Positions 7,062-16,406 of a DNA stretch of 33,637 nt are shown in pieces; position 1 is the first letter of the stretch; each line of letters begins with the position of its first letter. The DNA is from Clostridia bacterium. GTDB lineage: Bacteria > Bacillota > Clostridia > TANB77 > CAG-508. The notes under the pieces were generated by a model. That model worked only from the letters and a program-made list of their open reading frames with translations, ran no database searches and had not been told where the DNA came from. Position numbers and translations under genes: made by a program. The stretch spans positions 1-33,637 of the forward strand of contig JAFWNC010000016.1 of NCBI GenBank assembly GCA_017510525.1, written 5' to 3'.

Positions 7062-8279
7062 ATGAAAAAAATATATGAAATAACAATATTAAGTATTTTA
7101 ATTTTTACTATTGGATTTGGATATTCTAGTGTATATGCAGAAGAACTATCAGTTAATGCGAATGCGTCATTAATTGTAGAAGTTAATTCTGGAAAAGTTA
7201 TTTATGAAAATAATTCAGAAGAACAGAATTATCCCGCTTCTGTAACCAAAATTCTAACAGCTATTTTAACAATAGAAAACTGTAAATTAGATGATCTTGC
7301 AATTGTAACAAACACTGCAGTATCAAATATTCCAGATGGATATGTTGTTGCACCATTAATGGTTGGTGAAGAAATAAGAGTAGAGGACTTATTATATGCA
7401 CTTATGCTAAAATCAGCTAATGATGCTGCATATGTTTTAGCAGAGCATGTAGGTGGCTCGGTAGGTGGATTTTCTGATATGATGAATAAAAAAGCAGAAG
7501 AAATCGGCTGTAAAAATTCTCATTTTGTAAATCCTAATGGAATACATAATGAAAATCACTACACAACAGCATATGACATGTTTTTAATTTCAAATTATGC
7601 AATGAAAAATGAAACATTTAGAAAAATAGTTTCAACTTATGAATATACATTACCAGCAACAAATAAATATAAGAATAGTGATAGAGTAATGCAAAATACA
7701 AATTCATTTGTTAATCCAAATAGTGTATATTATAGAGACTATGTAAATGGAATAAAAACAGGGACTACAAATCAGGCAGGTAATTGTTTAATTACAGAAT
7801 CTGCAAAAGACGGATTAGAATTTATTACTGTTGTATTAGGTGCTAAAACTTCTGATAGCAAGTTTTCTGAAACTAAAAAGATGATAGATTATTCTTTTGA
7901 TAATTATGAATTGTCTAAAATAAATGATAAAGATGATGTTATTCTATCAATTGAAGTTGAAAAGGCCACAAAGGAAACTAAGGATTTAGAGGTAGTAATT
8001 AGTGATGAAATTACTGTTATGAAAAATAAAGCAATTACACCAGACCAGATTGTTCCAATAATTGAGTTAAATGATGATATAGTTGCTCCAATAAATAAAG
8101 GACAAGAAATTGGAACAATTAAATATAATGTTGATGGCTTAGAATATAGTGCCAAGTTATTAGCTGCTAATGATGTTGAGAAAAAAACATATTATGTTGA
8201 AATTGGAATTGCTTCAGGCATATCATTTACTATTATTATTTGTTTCTATATAATTGTTAAAATAAGGAGAAAGAAATAA
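7062..8279 (+). CDS. dacF: Serine-type D-Ala-D-Ala carboxypeptidase (DacF/PBP5 family)
   Basis: A 405-residue low-molecular-mass penicillin-binding protein that trims the terminal D-Ala from peptidoglycan stem peptides outside the membrane. All three active-site motifs are present: SVTK at 60-63, SAN at 118-120 and KTG at 232-234. A signal peptide covers 1-26. Residues 285-375 form the PBP5-like C-terminal beta domain, and a TM segment at about 378-400 followed by RRKK anchors the protein, where many relatives use an amphipathic helix. ATG 7062 follows AAGGAG with good spacing. The gene is monocistronic. The symbol reflects the family; dacA/dacB would be equally acceptable. Confidence 0.88.
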   Translation: MKKIYEITILSILIFTIGFGYSSVYAEELSVNANASLIVEVNSGKVIYENNSEEQNYPASVTKILTAILTIENCKLDDLAIVTNTAVSNIPDGYVVAPLMVGEEIRVEDLLYALMLKSANDAAYVLAEHVGGSVGGFSDMMNKKAEEIGCKNSHFVNPNGIHNENHYTTAYDMFLISNYAMKNETFRKIVSTYEYTLPATNKYKNSDRVMQNTNSFVNPNSVYYRDYVNGIKTGTTNQAGNCLITESAKDGLEFITVVLGAKTSDSKFSETKKMIDYSFDNYELSKINDKDDVILSIEVEKATKETKDLEVVISDEITVMKNKAITPDQIVPIIELNDDIVAPINKGQEIGTIKYNVDGLEYSAKLLAANDVEKKTYYVEIGIASGISFTIIICFYIIVKIRRKK

Positions 8280-8300
8280 AGGTCAAAAGATATATTTTTC

Positions 8301-8329
8301 TTGCAATTTTTGTATTTATGTGTAATAAT
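8301..8329 (+). promoter_or_regulatory. Probable promoter of the ABC transporter gene
   Basis: TTGCAA (8301-8306), 17-nt spacer, AATAAT (8324-8329), 29 nt before ATG 8359. Confidence 0.5.
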
Positions 8330-8358
8330 ATTCTAAAAAATATGAGGGAGGAAAATTG

Positions 8359-10818
8359 ATGTTAGAGTTAAAAGATATCAAAAAGAGTTACATCGTTGGA
8401 GAAGTCAAACAACAAGTATTAAAAGGCATCAGTGTTAGCTTTAGAAAAAATGAGTTTACTTCTATTTTAGGTACTAGTGGAAGCGGTAAAACTACTTTGT
8501 TAAATATTATTGGTGGACTTGACAAATATGACGAGGGTGACTTAATTATTGAAGGAGTTTCAACAAAAAAATATGGTGACAGACAATGGGATAGTTATAG
8601 AAACCATAGAGTTGGTTTTATATTCCAAAGCTATAATTTAATTGGTCATCAATCTGTTTTATCAAATGTTGAAATGGCGCTTACATTATCAGGTGTTAGC
8701 AAATTTAAAAGAAGAAAGAAAGCAAAAGAAGCTTTAGAGAAAGTTGGTTTAAAAGAACATATACATAAAAGACCTAATCAATTATCTGGTGGTCAGATGC
8801 AAAGGGTTGCTATTGCAAGAGCTTTAGTAAACGATCCTGAAATTATTCTTGCAGATGAGCCAACAGGTGCTCTTGATTCTGATACAAGTGTTCAAATCAT
8901 GGACTTATTAAAAGAAGTTGCTAAAGATAAATTAGTTATAATGGTAACTCACAATCCTGATCTTGCTAAAGAATATTCAACAAGAATTATTGAATTGAAA
9001 GATGGTTTAATTTTAAATGATAGTAATCCATATACAGAGGAAAATACTGAAAAGAAAGAAGAAAAAGTAAGTAAGACTTCAATGTCATTATTTACATCTC
9101 TTGGATTATCATTTAAAAACTTGTTAACTAAAAAAGGTAGAACATTCTTAACAGCTTTTGCTGGAAGTATTGGTATTATAGGTATTGCTCTTATATTAGC
9201 TTTATCTAATGGTGTTCGTCAATATGTTGCTCAAGTTGAAAGAGATTCTATGGCTGATTATCCTTTAGCATTTGAAAGAGAGAGTTATGATTTAGAATCA
9301 TTATTAAACTTTGAATTTAGTGGTTCAAAAGACGCTAAAAAAGGTGAAGATGGTGAGATCATTTCAGATGATGATATTACAACTTCATTAGAGCAAACAA
9401 CTAATAAACTTATTCAAAAAAATAATTTAAAAGAGTTTAAGAAGTTTTTAGATTCAAGTGAAGAAATGAAAAAATATGTATCAGAAATACAGTATGTATA
9501 TAATGTAGATCTACAAATTTATTCAGAAATAAATGGTGATATAACTAAAGTAAATCCAAATGATTATGATATTGATAAAATTATTTCAGGAGATCAAGAG
9601 GGACAATCATCAAGTAATGGTCTTATATCAGCGACTAATAATGGTCCCGAAAATGTATTTACTGAATTATTAAGCAATAAAGAAGTTTTAGAAGGTAAAT
9701 ATGACGTTTTAGCTGGAAAACTTCCAGAAAAATATGATGAGATTGTTTTAATTTTAAATGAGAATAATTCAATTCCAGATTCTACTCTTTATACATTAGG
9801 TATAAAAGATAGAAATGAATTAAGTGAAATTATCAATAAAGCAAAAGCCAAAGAAGATTATAAAACTGAAGAAACTAAATACTCATATGATGATATAATG
9901 AATTTAAAATATAAATTAGTTTTAAATTCAGATTATTATAAAAAAGAGAATGGAACATATATTGATTATTCAAATGATAAAAAATATTTAAAAGAACTTG
10001 TTGAAAAAGGAACAGAATTAAAGGTTGTTGGAGTATTAAGAACAAAAGACGATACATCTGAAGTAAAACTTGGATATACTCATGAACTTGTAGAATATAC
10101 TATAAATAATATTGCAAAAACAGATATTTACAAAGATCAAACAAACAATAAGAGCTATGATGTTTTGACAAATAAAATGTTTGATGGAATAACAAATACA
10201 TATAGCGCTAACTGTAAAAAGCTTGGAATAGCTAATATTGAAGATCCAGATACAATTAATATTTATCCAAAAGATTATGATTCAAAATCAAAAATTACTG
10301 CTTTAATAGATGAATATAATGATAAACAAAAAGAAGCTGGTAATGAAGAGAATGTTGTTAAATATGATGATATGATGAAAACAATGCTAAGTGGAATTAC
10401 TCGTATTATTAACATGATTTCTATGGTATTAATTGGATTTGTTGCTATTAGTTTAGTAGTTTCAAGTATAATGATTGCCATTATTACATATATAAGTGTA
10501 TTAGAAAGAACAAAAGAAATTGGTATTTTAAGAGCAATTGGAGCTAGTAAAAAGGATGTTACTAGAGTATTCAAGGCTGAGACAATTATCGAGGGATTGT
10601 TTGCTGGATGTTTAGGTATAGGAATAGCATTACTAATTTGTATACCTGTAAATATAATTGTTTCAAAGATGGCTCATATTGATAACATTGCAAGTATGCC
10701 AGTAATAAGCGCAGTTTTATTAATCTTATTAAGTATTTTATTAAACTTAATTTCAGGATTGATACCTGCTAAGATTGCTAGTAAGAAAGATCCAGTTATT
10801 GCTTTAAGAAGCGAATAA
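8359..10818 (+). CDS. MacB-like ABC transporter, fused ATPase and FtsX-type permease
   Basis: An 819-residue fusion. Residues 1-225 are an ABC ATPase of the LolD/MacB type: Walker A GTSGSGKT at 38-45, Q-loop FIFQ near 87-90, signature LSGGQMQRV at 142-150, Walker B EIILADE at 161-167 and H-loop VTHNPD. A TM helix at about 268-290 follows, then a large extracytoplasmic domain to about 680 that I do not recognise, then three C-terminal TM helices with the FtsX motif LERTKEIGILRAIGASKKDV. Such transporters work by mechanotransmission and move or sense peptides, antibiotics or lipids at the envelope; the substrate here is unknown. An upstream TTG at 8356 is in frame, but ATG 8359 has the better distance (7 nt) from GGAGG at 8347-8351. 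Confidence 0.85.
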   Translation: MLELKDIKKSYIVGEVKQQVLKGISVSFRKNEFTSILGTSGSGKTTLLNIIGGLDKYDEGDLIIEGVSTKKYGDRQWDSYRNHRVGFIFQSYNLIGHQSVLSNVEMALTLSGVSKFKRRKKAKEALEKVGLKEHIHKRPNQLSGGQMQRVAIARALVNDPEIILADEPTGALDSDTSVQIMDLLKEVAKDKLVIMVTHNPDLAKEYSTRIIELKDGLILNDSNPYTEENTEKKEEKVSKTSMSLFTSLGLSFKNLLTKKGRTFLTAFAGSIGIIGIALILALSNGVRQYVAQVERDSMADYPLAFERESYDLESLLNFEFSGSKDAKKGEDGEIISDDDITTSLEQTTNKLIQKNNLKEFKKFLDSSEEMKKYVSEIQYVYNVDLQIYSEINGDITKVNPNDYDIDKIISGDQEGQSSSNGLISATNNGPENVFTELLSNKEVLEGKYDVLAGKLPEKYDEIVLILNENNSIPDSTLYTLGIKDRNELSEIINKAKAKEDYKTEETKYSYDDIMNLKYKLVLNSDYYKKENGTYIDYSNDKKYLKELVEKGTELKVVGVLRTKDDTSEVKLGYTHELVEYTINNIAKTDIYKDQTNNKSYDVLTNKMFDGITNTYSANCKKLGIANIEDPDTINIYPKDYDSKSKITALIDEYNDKQKEAGNEENVVKYDDMMKTMLSGITRIINMISMVLIGFVAISLVVSSIMIAIITYISVLERTKEIGILRAIGASKKDVTRVFKAETIIEGLFAGCLGIGIALLICIPVNIIVSKMAHIDNIASMPVISAVLLILLSILLNLISGLIPAKIASKKDPVIALRSE

Positions 10819-10819
10819 A

Positions 10820-10873
10820 TAATATAGGAGGAAGATACTTACTCCATAAAACTAAATTCCTACTATATAAAAA
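10820..10873. repeat. Short relative of the 4158-4380 intergenic element
   Basis: AATATAGGAGGAAG at the left and TTCCTACTATATAAAAAG at the right resemble the ends of the first hairpin of the larger element (TATAATAGGAAAG and TTCCTATTATATAAAAG), with a shared CTCC in the middle. It lies directly after the ABC transporter stop codon. Its AGGAGG is not followed by an ORF. Confidence 0.45.
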
Positions 10874-10902
10874 GCAAGTGGTCTAAAAGCTGCTTGCTTT
10901 TT
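10869..10902 (+). terminator. Intrinsic terminator after the ABC transporter gene
   Basis: AAAAAGCAAG pairs with CTTGCTTTTT around a 14-nt loop. Confidence 0.8.
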
Positions 10903-10930
10903 GTGAATTATTATAAATTAAGAGGTAATT

Positions 10931-12811
10931 ATGGAACATATGAAAAACTTTTTTGTTGAGTTTAAAAGTATTTTTTCAACTCAAGATGTATTAAAAGAAA
11001 ATGAACATCACGCAAATATTGTTACAGCAACAACAATGTTTAATATTTATATAATATGTATTATTACTTATATACTTGTTTATTTTAATGTATTTAAAAT
11101 TGGTACAACTATTATGAATACAATTGCAATTAGGGGGTTCTTTTTACTTGTTGTTCCAGCATTGTTTTGTTTTATTATTAAAGGAAAAAATAAGTGGATT
11201 AAAAATGTATTATTTTTCTCATTTATAATAATGCTTGCAATGGCAGATGCAATATTAAAGTACAATGTAACTTTAATAATTGTAATTCCTGTAATTCTTG
11301 CAGCTAGATATTATACAAAGAAATTTACAATTGCTGTTGCTGCTTGTACAACTATTGTTTTTTGTATTTCTTCATATATGTGTGTAAAGATAGGACCACA
11401 AGATTTGAATAGTTATAATCTTATAATACCTAAAGGAACAACTATAACTGTTGATTCAACATTAAGAGATGCTGTTGATAATGTTGATGTAGATGAGGGA
11501 GAGAGAGTTAAAAATATTTTTATTCATTTCTTTTTACCTAAGTTTTTTATGTATAATATTGTTGCATTTGCTTGTGTACAGATCTCTCAATCTGGTAAAA
11601 ATATGATTTATAGACAAGAGGAGATTACTAAAAAAGGTGCAAGAATTGAAACAGAGCTTGATTTAGCAAATAATATTCAAAAGAATATGCTGCCATCAAT
11701 TTTCCCACCTTTTCCAGAACATAAAGAAATTGATATATATGCTTCAATGATACCTGCTAAAGAAGTCGGTGGAGATTTTTACGATATGTTCCTGATTGAT
11801 GATAATCATTTAGCTATGGTTATTGCAGATGTTTCAGGAAAAGGTATTCCTGCAGCGTTATTTATGATGATATCAAAAATACTTATAAAAAATGTTACTG
11901 AATCAAGTGAAAATATCGAAAATGCTTTTAATAGAGTTAATAATATGCTTTGCGATGGAAATAAAATCGGTCTATTTGTTACAGCTTGGGCTGGTGTTTT
12001 AGATTTAGAAACAGGTGTTATTGAATTTGTAAATGCAGGTCATAATCCACCATTAATTTATTCTAATAGAACGGGAACTTTTGAATTCTTAAGAACAAAG
12101 CCAAATATGGTTTTAGCTGGTATTGAAGATACTAATTATAAAAAACATGAGATAAGAATTGAACCAGAAGACAGAATCTTTTTATATACTGATGGAGTAA
12201 TTGAAGCAACAAATTCTGCAAATGAAATGTACGGAGAAGAAAGATTAAGCAGATTTTTAAATAATAGCTTAAATTTATCTATTACAGATACTATAAAAGA
12301 ACTTAAAAATAATATTGATAAATTTGTTGGTAAAGCTGAACAATTTGATGATATTACCATGTTAGGATTAAAATATAGAGGAAAGAATGATAATATGGTA
12401 GTTAATGCTGAAAAAGAGTTTAATGCTAATATGAACGAACTTAATAACATCCAAAATTTTGTTAATTCTAAACTAGAGGAAGCTAACTGTGATTTTAAAA
12501 CAATAACTCAAGTTAATTTAGTTGTTGAAGAGATATTTACAAATATTGCGAAATACGCTTATGAAGATAGAGAAGGAACTTGTAAATTAAAAATAAGTTT
12601 TGATGGTAATAAAAAAGTATTTGACTTTACTTTTGAAGATTCTGGAATGCCATTTAATCCGCTAGAAAGAGAAGATCCTAATATTACATTAAGTGCTGAA
12701 GATAGAGATGTTGGAGGCCTTGGAATTTTTATTATTAAGAAAACGATGGACAATGTAGAATATAATTATGTTGATGGGAAAAACGTTTTAAAAATAAGAA
12801 AAATTTTGTAA
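10931..12811 (+). CDS. Membrane SpoIIE-type PP2C phosphatase with C-terminal anti-sigma-factor kinase domain
   Basis: A 626-residue protein with both antagonistic enzymes of a partner-switching circuit. Residues 30-225 hold about five or six membrane segments. Residues 240-465 form a SpoIIE/RsbU phosphatase: ELDLANNIQKNMLP, then GGDFYD near 280-285, ADVSGKG at 299-305, NAGHNPP, and FDDITML, with metal-binding Asp residues visible. Residues 490-626 form an RsbW-like HATPase_c_2 kinase with VVEEIFTNIAKYAY and a GGLGIFI lid. The phosphatase should activate, and the kinase inactivate, a STAS-domain antagonist; the next gene begins with one. GAGGT at 10921-10925 supports ATG 10931. This is not sporulation SpoIIE itself, which has ten TMs and no kinase domain. 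Confidence 0.88.
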   Translation: MEHMKNFFVEFKSIFSTQDVLKENEHHANIVTATTMFNIYIICIITYILVYFNVFKIGTTIMNTIAIRGFFLLVVPALFCFIIKGKNKWIKNVLFFSFIIMLAMADAILKYNVTLIIVIPVILAARYYTKKFTIAVAACTTIVFCISSYMCVKIGPQDLNSYNLIIPKGTTITVDSTLRDAVDNVDVDEGERVKNIFIHFFLPKFFMYNIVAFACVQISQSGKNMIYRQEEITKKGARIETELDLANNIQKNMLPSIFPPFPEHKEIDIYASMIPAKEVGGDFYDMFLIDDNHLAMVIADVSGKGIPAALFMMISKILIKNVTESSENIENAFNRVNNMLCDGNKIGLFVTAWAGVLDLETGVIEFVNAGHNPPLIYSNRTGTFEFLRTKPNMVLAGIEDTNYKKHEIRIEPEDRIFLYTDGVIEATNSANEMYGEERLSRFLNNSLNLSITDTIKELKNNIDKFVGKAEQFDDITMLGLKYRGKNDNMVVNAEKEFNANMNELNNIQNFVNSKLEEANCDFKTITQVNLVVEEIFTNIAKYAYEDREGTCKLKISFDGNKKVFDFTFEDSGMPFNPLEREDPNITLSAEDRDVGGLGIFIIKKTMDNVEYNYVDGKNVLKIRKIL

Positions 12812-12834
12812 TAATACATGGGAGGAGTTTTATT

Positions 12835-13980
12835 ATGGAGAAAACTATAAATATTTCAGGAAGAATTGATTCTAATAATTCGACTGATATTGAGAAAAAA
12901 TTACTTGCTGAGATAGCTGATTTTGATGGTGATATAACTCTTAACGCTGAGAAACTTGAATATATTTCTAGTGCAGGACTTAGAGTTATTTTGAAAATTA
13001 AAAAAATGAAAAATTCATTGAAAATTATAAATTGTAGTCCAGAAATATATGAAATTTTTGATATGACTGGTTTTACGGATATTATGAGTATTTCAAAAGC
13101 TTTCCGTAATTTTTCAGTAGAAGGCTGTGAGGTAATTGGAAAAGGTTCTAATGGTACTGTTTATAGAATTGATCCTGAAACAATTGTAAAAGTTTATAAT
13201 AGTAAGAATTCACTAGAAACAATTAAAAGAGAGAGAGAATTATCTCAAAAAGCCTTTATAAAAGGCATTCCAACAGCAATTCCTTATGATGTTGTAAAAG
13301 TTGGAGACTTATACGGTTCAGTATTTGAGTTACTTAATGCGAAATCTTTTGCTCAACTTATTAATGAAGGAGAAAATTTAGAAGAACTTATTAAAGAGAG
13401 CGTTGATTTAATGAAAAAATTCCACTCTATTGAACTTAAAGATAATGAATTGCCTAACAAAAAGGAACAGCAGATTGAAAAAGCTAGATTTTGTTCAAAA
13501 TATCTTGAAGAAAGCAAAGCAAAGAAAATTATTAATCTTATTGAAAACATACCAGATATAAATAATATAATTCATGGGGATTTTCAAGTAAAGAATATTC
13601 TAAAACAAAATGAAGAAATTCTTATAATTGATATGGATACACTGGCATCTGGTCATCCAATATTTGAGTTTGGAGCGTTTTTTGCTACATATGAAGGATA
13701 TTCATGTATTAATAAATATAATTCTAGTGATTTTCTTGGTATTAGTTATGACAATTGTCAAAAGATAAAAGATTTGACTTTTGAATATTATTTTAATAAT
13801 AAAGATAAAGATTATATTGATGAAATTAAAAATAAAGCTGCAATTATTGGTTATATACAAATTCTATATTCTAGATTAAATAAACCAAAAGACTATAGTA
13901 AAGATAATAAGGATATTATTGACTTTTGTATTAAATACCTAAACGAAAATATTGATAGTATTGATGAACTATTTTTTTAA
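12835..13980 (+). CDS. STAS anti-anti-sigma domain fused to an aminoglycoside-phosphotransferase-like kinase
   Basis: A 381-residue two-domain protein. Residues 1-95 are a STAS domain with the usual phosphorylatable Ser in LEYISSAGLRV (45-51). Residues 97-380 are an APH/choline-kinase-like fold: glycine-rich loop IGKGSNGTVYR at 101-111, candidate ATP-binding Lys119 in VKVY, catalytic loop IIHGDFQVKN at 245-254 and metal-binding IIDMD at 264-268. The kinase part resembles the family known as TIGR02172 (assignment from memory). The gene starts 23 nt after the SpoIIE/RsbW-like gene behind GGGAGGAG, so the STAS domain is probably the substrate of that protein. The substrate of the kinase domain is unknown. 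Confidence 0.82.
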   Translation: MEKTINISGRIDSNNSTDIEKKLLAEIADFDGDITLNAEKLEYISSAGLRVILKIKKMKNSLKIINCSPEIYEIFDMTGFTDIMSISKAFRNFSVEGCEVIGKGSNGTVYRIDPETIVKVYNSKNSLETIKRERELSQKAFIKGIPTAIPYDVVKVGDLYGSVFELLNAKSFAQLINEGENLEELIKESVDLMKKFHSIELKDNELPNKKEQQIEKARFCSKYLEESKAKKIINLIENIPDINNIIHGDFQVKNILKQNEEILIIDMDTLASGHPIFEFGAFFATYEGYSCINKYNSSDFLGISYDNCQKIKDLTFEYYFNNKDKDYIDEIKNKAAIIGYIQILYSRLNKPKDYSKDNKDIIDFCIKYLNENIDSIDELFF

Positions 13981-14035
13981 TAATATAATAAACAAAAAAA
14001 TTGACTACTAATTTTTGAAGGGAAATAATAATCTA

Positions 14036-14935
14036 ATGAAAACAGAAAAAAATATTTTAATAGCTTTTTTATTAAATATTGTATTTTCAATATTTGAATT
14101 TATAGGAGGAGCAATTTCAGGAAGTGTGGCAATAATGTCTGATGCAGTTCACGACTTAGGTGATGCTACAAGTATTGGTATATCATATTTTCTTGAGAAA
14201 AAGAGTAAAAAGAAACCTGATGAAAAATATACTTATGGATATATAAGATATTCAGTTATTGGAAGTATAATAACAACAACTATTTTAATAGTTGGATCAG
14301 TTTTAGTTATTTTTGAATCTATAAAAAGAATTATAAATCCAGTTGAAATAGATTATAGTAAAATGATTATATTTGCTATATTTGGAGTTGTTATAAACTT
14401 TATTGCAGCTTATGTAACTAAAGAGGGTGACTCATTAAATCAAAAATCGGTTAACCTTCATATGTTGGAAGATGTTTTAGGTTGGGTTGTAGTTTTAATA
14501 GGTGCTGTAATAATGAAATTTACAGATATTTCGCTTATTGATCCAATATTATCAATTGGTGTTGCAGTATTTATATTAATTAATGCAATCAAAAATTTAA
14601 AAACTGTAATTGATTTATTTTTAGAAAAAACTCCTAAAGAAATTGATATAAGTGAAATTAAAGAACACTTAATAAAAATAGATAATGTAATTGATGTTCA
14701 TCATATTCATATTTGGAGTATAGATGGATATGAAAATTTAGCAACTATGCATATTGTAGCTAATAGCTTTGATAAAGAAATAAAACATAAAATAAAAGAA
14801 GAACTTAAAGAACATGGAATAAATCATTCAACAATTGAATTTGAAAGTGTTAATGAGTGTTGTGATGAAGAAGAATGTGAAATAAACCATTCTAATAATG
14901 AAATGCACCATCATCATCACCACCATCACCATTAA
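14036..14935 (+). CDS. Cation diffusion facilitator (zinc-type efflux) with natural nine-histidine tail
   Basis: A 299-residue CDF antiporter exporting Zn2+ or similar divalent ions in exchange for protons. Six TM helices span about 8-205. Metal-site motifs are SDAVHDLGD at 35-43 (D36, H39, D43) in TM2 and HMLED at 142-146 in TM5. A cytoplasmic ferredoxin-like domain follows (about 206-275, VIDVHHIHIWSIDG). The C-terminus is rich in Cys, Glu and His and ends in nine consecutive His. An in-frame TTG at 14015 is possible, but the AAGGGA stretch at 14018-14023 better serves ATG 14036 (spacing about 12). It likely starts an operon with the next two genes, since no terminator separates them. Confidence 0.88.
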   Translation: MKTEKNILIAFLLNIVFSIFEFIGGAISGSVAIMSDAVHDLGDATSIGISYFLEKKSKKKPDEKYTYGYIRYSVIGSIITTTILIVGSVLVIFESIKRIINPVEIDYSKMIIFAIFGVVINFIAAYVTKEGDSLNQKSVNLHMLEDVLGWVVVLIGAVIMKFTDISLIDPILSIGVAVFILINAIKNLKTVIDLFLEKTPKEIDISEIKEHLIKIDNVIDVHHIHIWSIDGYENLATMHIVANSFDKEIKHKIKEELKEHGINHSTIEFESVNECCDEEECEINHSNNEMHHHHHHHHH

Positions 14936-14956
14936 AATTAAAAGGAGGTATTTATT

Positions 14957-15241
14957 ATGGCAATTGAACATGCAAATAGTTTTGTAAGAAAAGTTTTTGA
15001 GGATGATGAATTCCTTAAAACAGTTGTTAGAAAAAGAGGATTTTCTAGAAATGAGAGCAATAAAGAAGCTGCTGAAAACGAAAAAATGGTAAAAGTAGCA
15101 AATGATATGGGATTTCATTTTGATGAAGAAGAGTATATAAAAGCAAATCAAGAATATATGAATTCTTTAACAGGTTGGGAAGCGGCAAGAAAAGTATTTC
15201 ATATGGTTAAAGTAGCAGCATATGTTTCAAGAGAAAATTAA
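14957..15241 (+). CDS. Stand-alone Nif11-like domain protein
   Basis: A 94-residue protein whose first 70 residues follow the Nif11 pattern (MAIEHANSFVRKV, then DDEFLK, then KVANDMGFHFDEEEY). Nif11 domains often serve as leader peptides of ribosomal natural products. Here the tail (NSLTGWEAARKVFHM..) has no Cys, no Gly-Gly cleavage site and no Ser/Thr-rich core, and no modifying enzyme is nearby. A protein-interaction or regulatory role is therefore more likely than a precursor peptide. It starts 21 nt after the CDF gene behind a perfect AAAGGAGGT, so high translation is expected. Confidence 0.68.
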   Translation: MAIEHANSFVRKVFEDDEFLKTVVRKRGFSRNESNKEAAENEKMVKVANDMGFHFDEEEYIKANQEYMNSLTGWEAARKVFHMVKVAAYVSREN

Positions 15242-15266
15242 ACATTTTTATGAGAGGTAGTTTGTT

Positions 15267-16397
15267 ATGAATGAAAAGGAAAATTTGGAATATAAATATG
15301 TTGAAGAATTTGAGCTTGTAAACTCTGAAAATGAAAATATTTATACTGAAAAAGATATTTTTATTAAACCAATAATGAGTAAGGATGGAAGAGTTGAGTT
15401 TTTGATTTACAATAAAGATCAAGAGCAAATTGGAGCTGTTGATAGCAATAAAAATGTTACTTTTACAGGAGAATATATAGAAGATAAAAAAGATGAAATT
15501 GATTTTAGTTCAAATGACATAAAAGCTGATATAAAAGCAATTTTAGACAAACAAAAAGAAAAAGAAAACAATAAAGAAGAACAAACTGAAACTATTGAAC
15601 AAGAAAATGAAGAGAAAGAAAAAAATGAAAAACAAGAAGAAAAAGATCAAGATCAAGAAGAAGAGTCTCCAATAATAAATGATGAAGAATTAAAAGATCA
15701 AGGATTTAATATTTCTGCATATTCACGTATTAGAGATAAAAATATAATAGATGCTATGAAACCTGGTACTGTTCAACCAAGATCAGTTATTGTTGCTGAA
15801 GTTGATGGTCAATTTAAATTTTTAGGAAAAGAAAAAGGAACAGGCAATATTGTTGAACTTAGAGAAAGACCAGGTGGAAATAATAGAGTAGAGGAAGTTA
15901 ATGAATTTAATAATGGCGTTGAAGAGAAAAAGGGTAGAGGCAGAACAATGATAATGGCTGACTATGGTAATATGGAATTTAGCATTAAGAAAAATAACTA
16001 TGGTCAAATTGATATTGGTTATATTAGAGATATGGACAATAACGGAAATAGAGAATTAATTTCTGTTCAAACTGATATTGTTCATCCTACAATGGAAGAA
16101 TATAAAAGAGCACAAATGGAAAAGTACGAAAACTATGGTTATAAAGTTATAGACAAAGATGCAATCCTAACAGAAAATGAAATTAAAGAAAGACTAGCTC
16201 AAGAAAATGAATCGGTTAGAAATGCAGTTAAAACTGATTTAGAAAATCAAGATAAAAATCCAACACTAAATAAACTAGAAGAAATAATTCAAAATGAAAA
16301 AGCTGAAAATGAAAAAAACAGCGGAGATGAAAAAGAAGAATATGATCCAGATAATGATGAAAATTGGGGAAGATATGGAACCCAACGTCCTCATTAA
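15267..16397 (+). CDS. Acidic coiled-coil protein of unknown function
   Basis: A 376-residue soluble protein with no signal peptide or TM helix. Residues 1-95 look like a small folded domain with beta strands (VEFLIYNKDQEQIGAVD). Residues 98-140 are an almost pure Glu/Lys/Gln/Asn coiled or disordered stretch. Residues 145-300 form a second folded region (IVAEVDGQFKFLGKEKGTG, MIMADYGNMEFSIKKN, QIDIGYIRDMD). The tail is again charged, ending YGTQRPH. I do not recognise the family. It is the last gene before a strong terminator and lies 25 nt after the Nif11-like gene behind GAGGT, so the two are probably co-expressed. Confidence 0.7.
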   Translation: MNEKENLEYKYVEEFELVNSENENIYTEKDIFIKPIMSKDGRVEFLIYNKDQEQIGAVDSNKNVTFTGEYIEDKKDEIDFSSNDIKADIKAILDKQKEKENNKEEQTETIEQENEEKEKNEKQEEKDQDQEEESPIINDEELKDQGFNISAYSRIRDKNIIDAMKPGTVQPRSVIVAEVDGQFKFLGKEKGTGNIVELRERPGGNNRVEEVNEFNNGVEEKKGRGRTMIMADYGNMEFSIKKNNYGQIDIGYIRDMDNNGNRELISVQTDIVHPTMEEYKRAQMEKYENYGYKVIDKDAILTENEIKERLAQENESVRNAVKTDLENQDKNPTLNKLEEIIQNEKAENEKNSGDEKEEYDPDNDENWGRYGTQRPH

Positions 16398-16406
16398 TAA
16401 AACACT

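Noticed and set aside
14828..15151. 107-codon minus-strand frame over the CDF end and the Nif11-like gene
   Set aside because: It is antisense to two well-supported genes with good ribosome sites. Its composition reflects the His codons and AT-rich sequence of the other strand.
14957..15241. RiPP precursor gene cluster around the Nif11-like protein
   Set aside because: No modifying enzyme or peptidase-transporter is adjacent, and the tail lacks Cys and a Gly-Gly site. The MacB-like transporter at 8359 has no peptidase domain and is separated by several unrelated genes.
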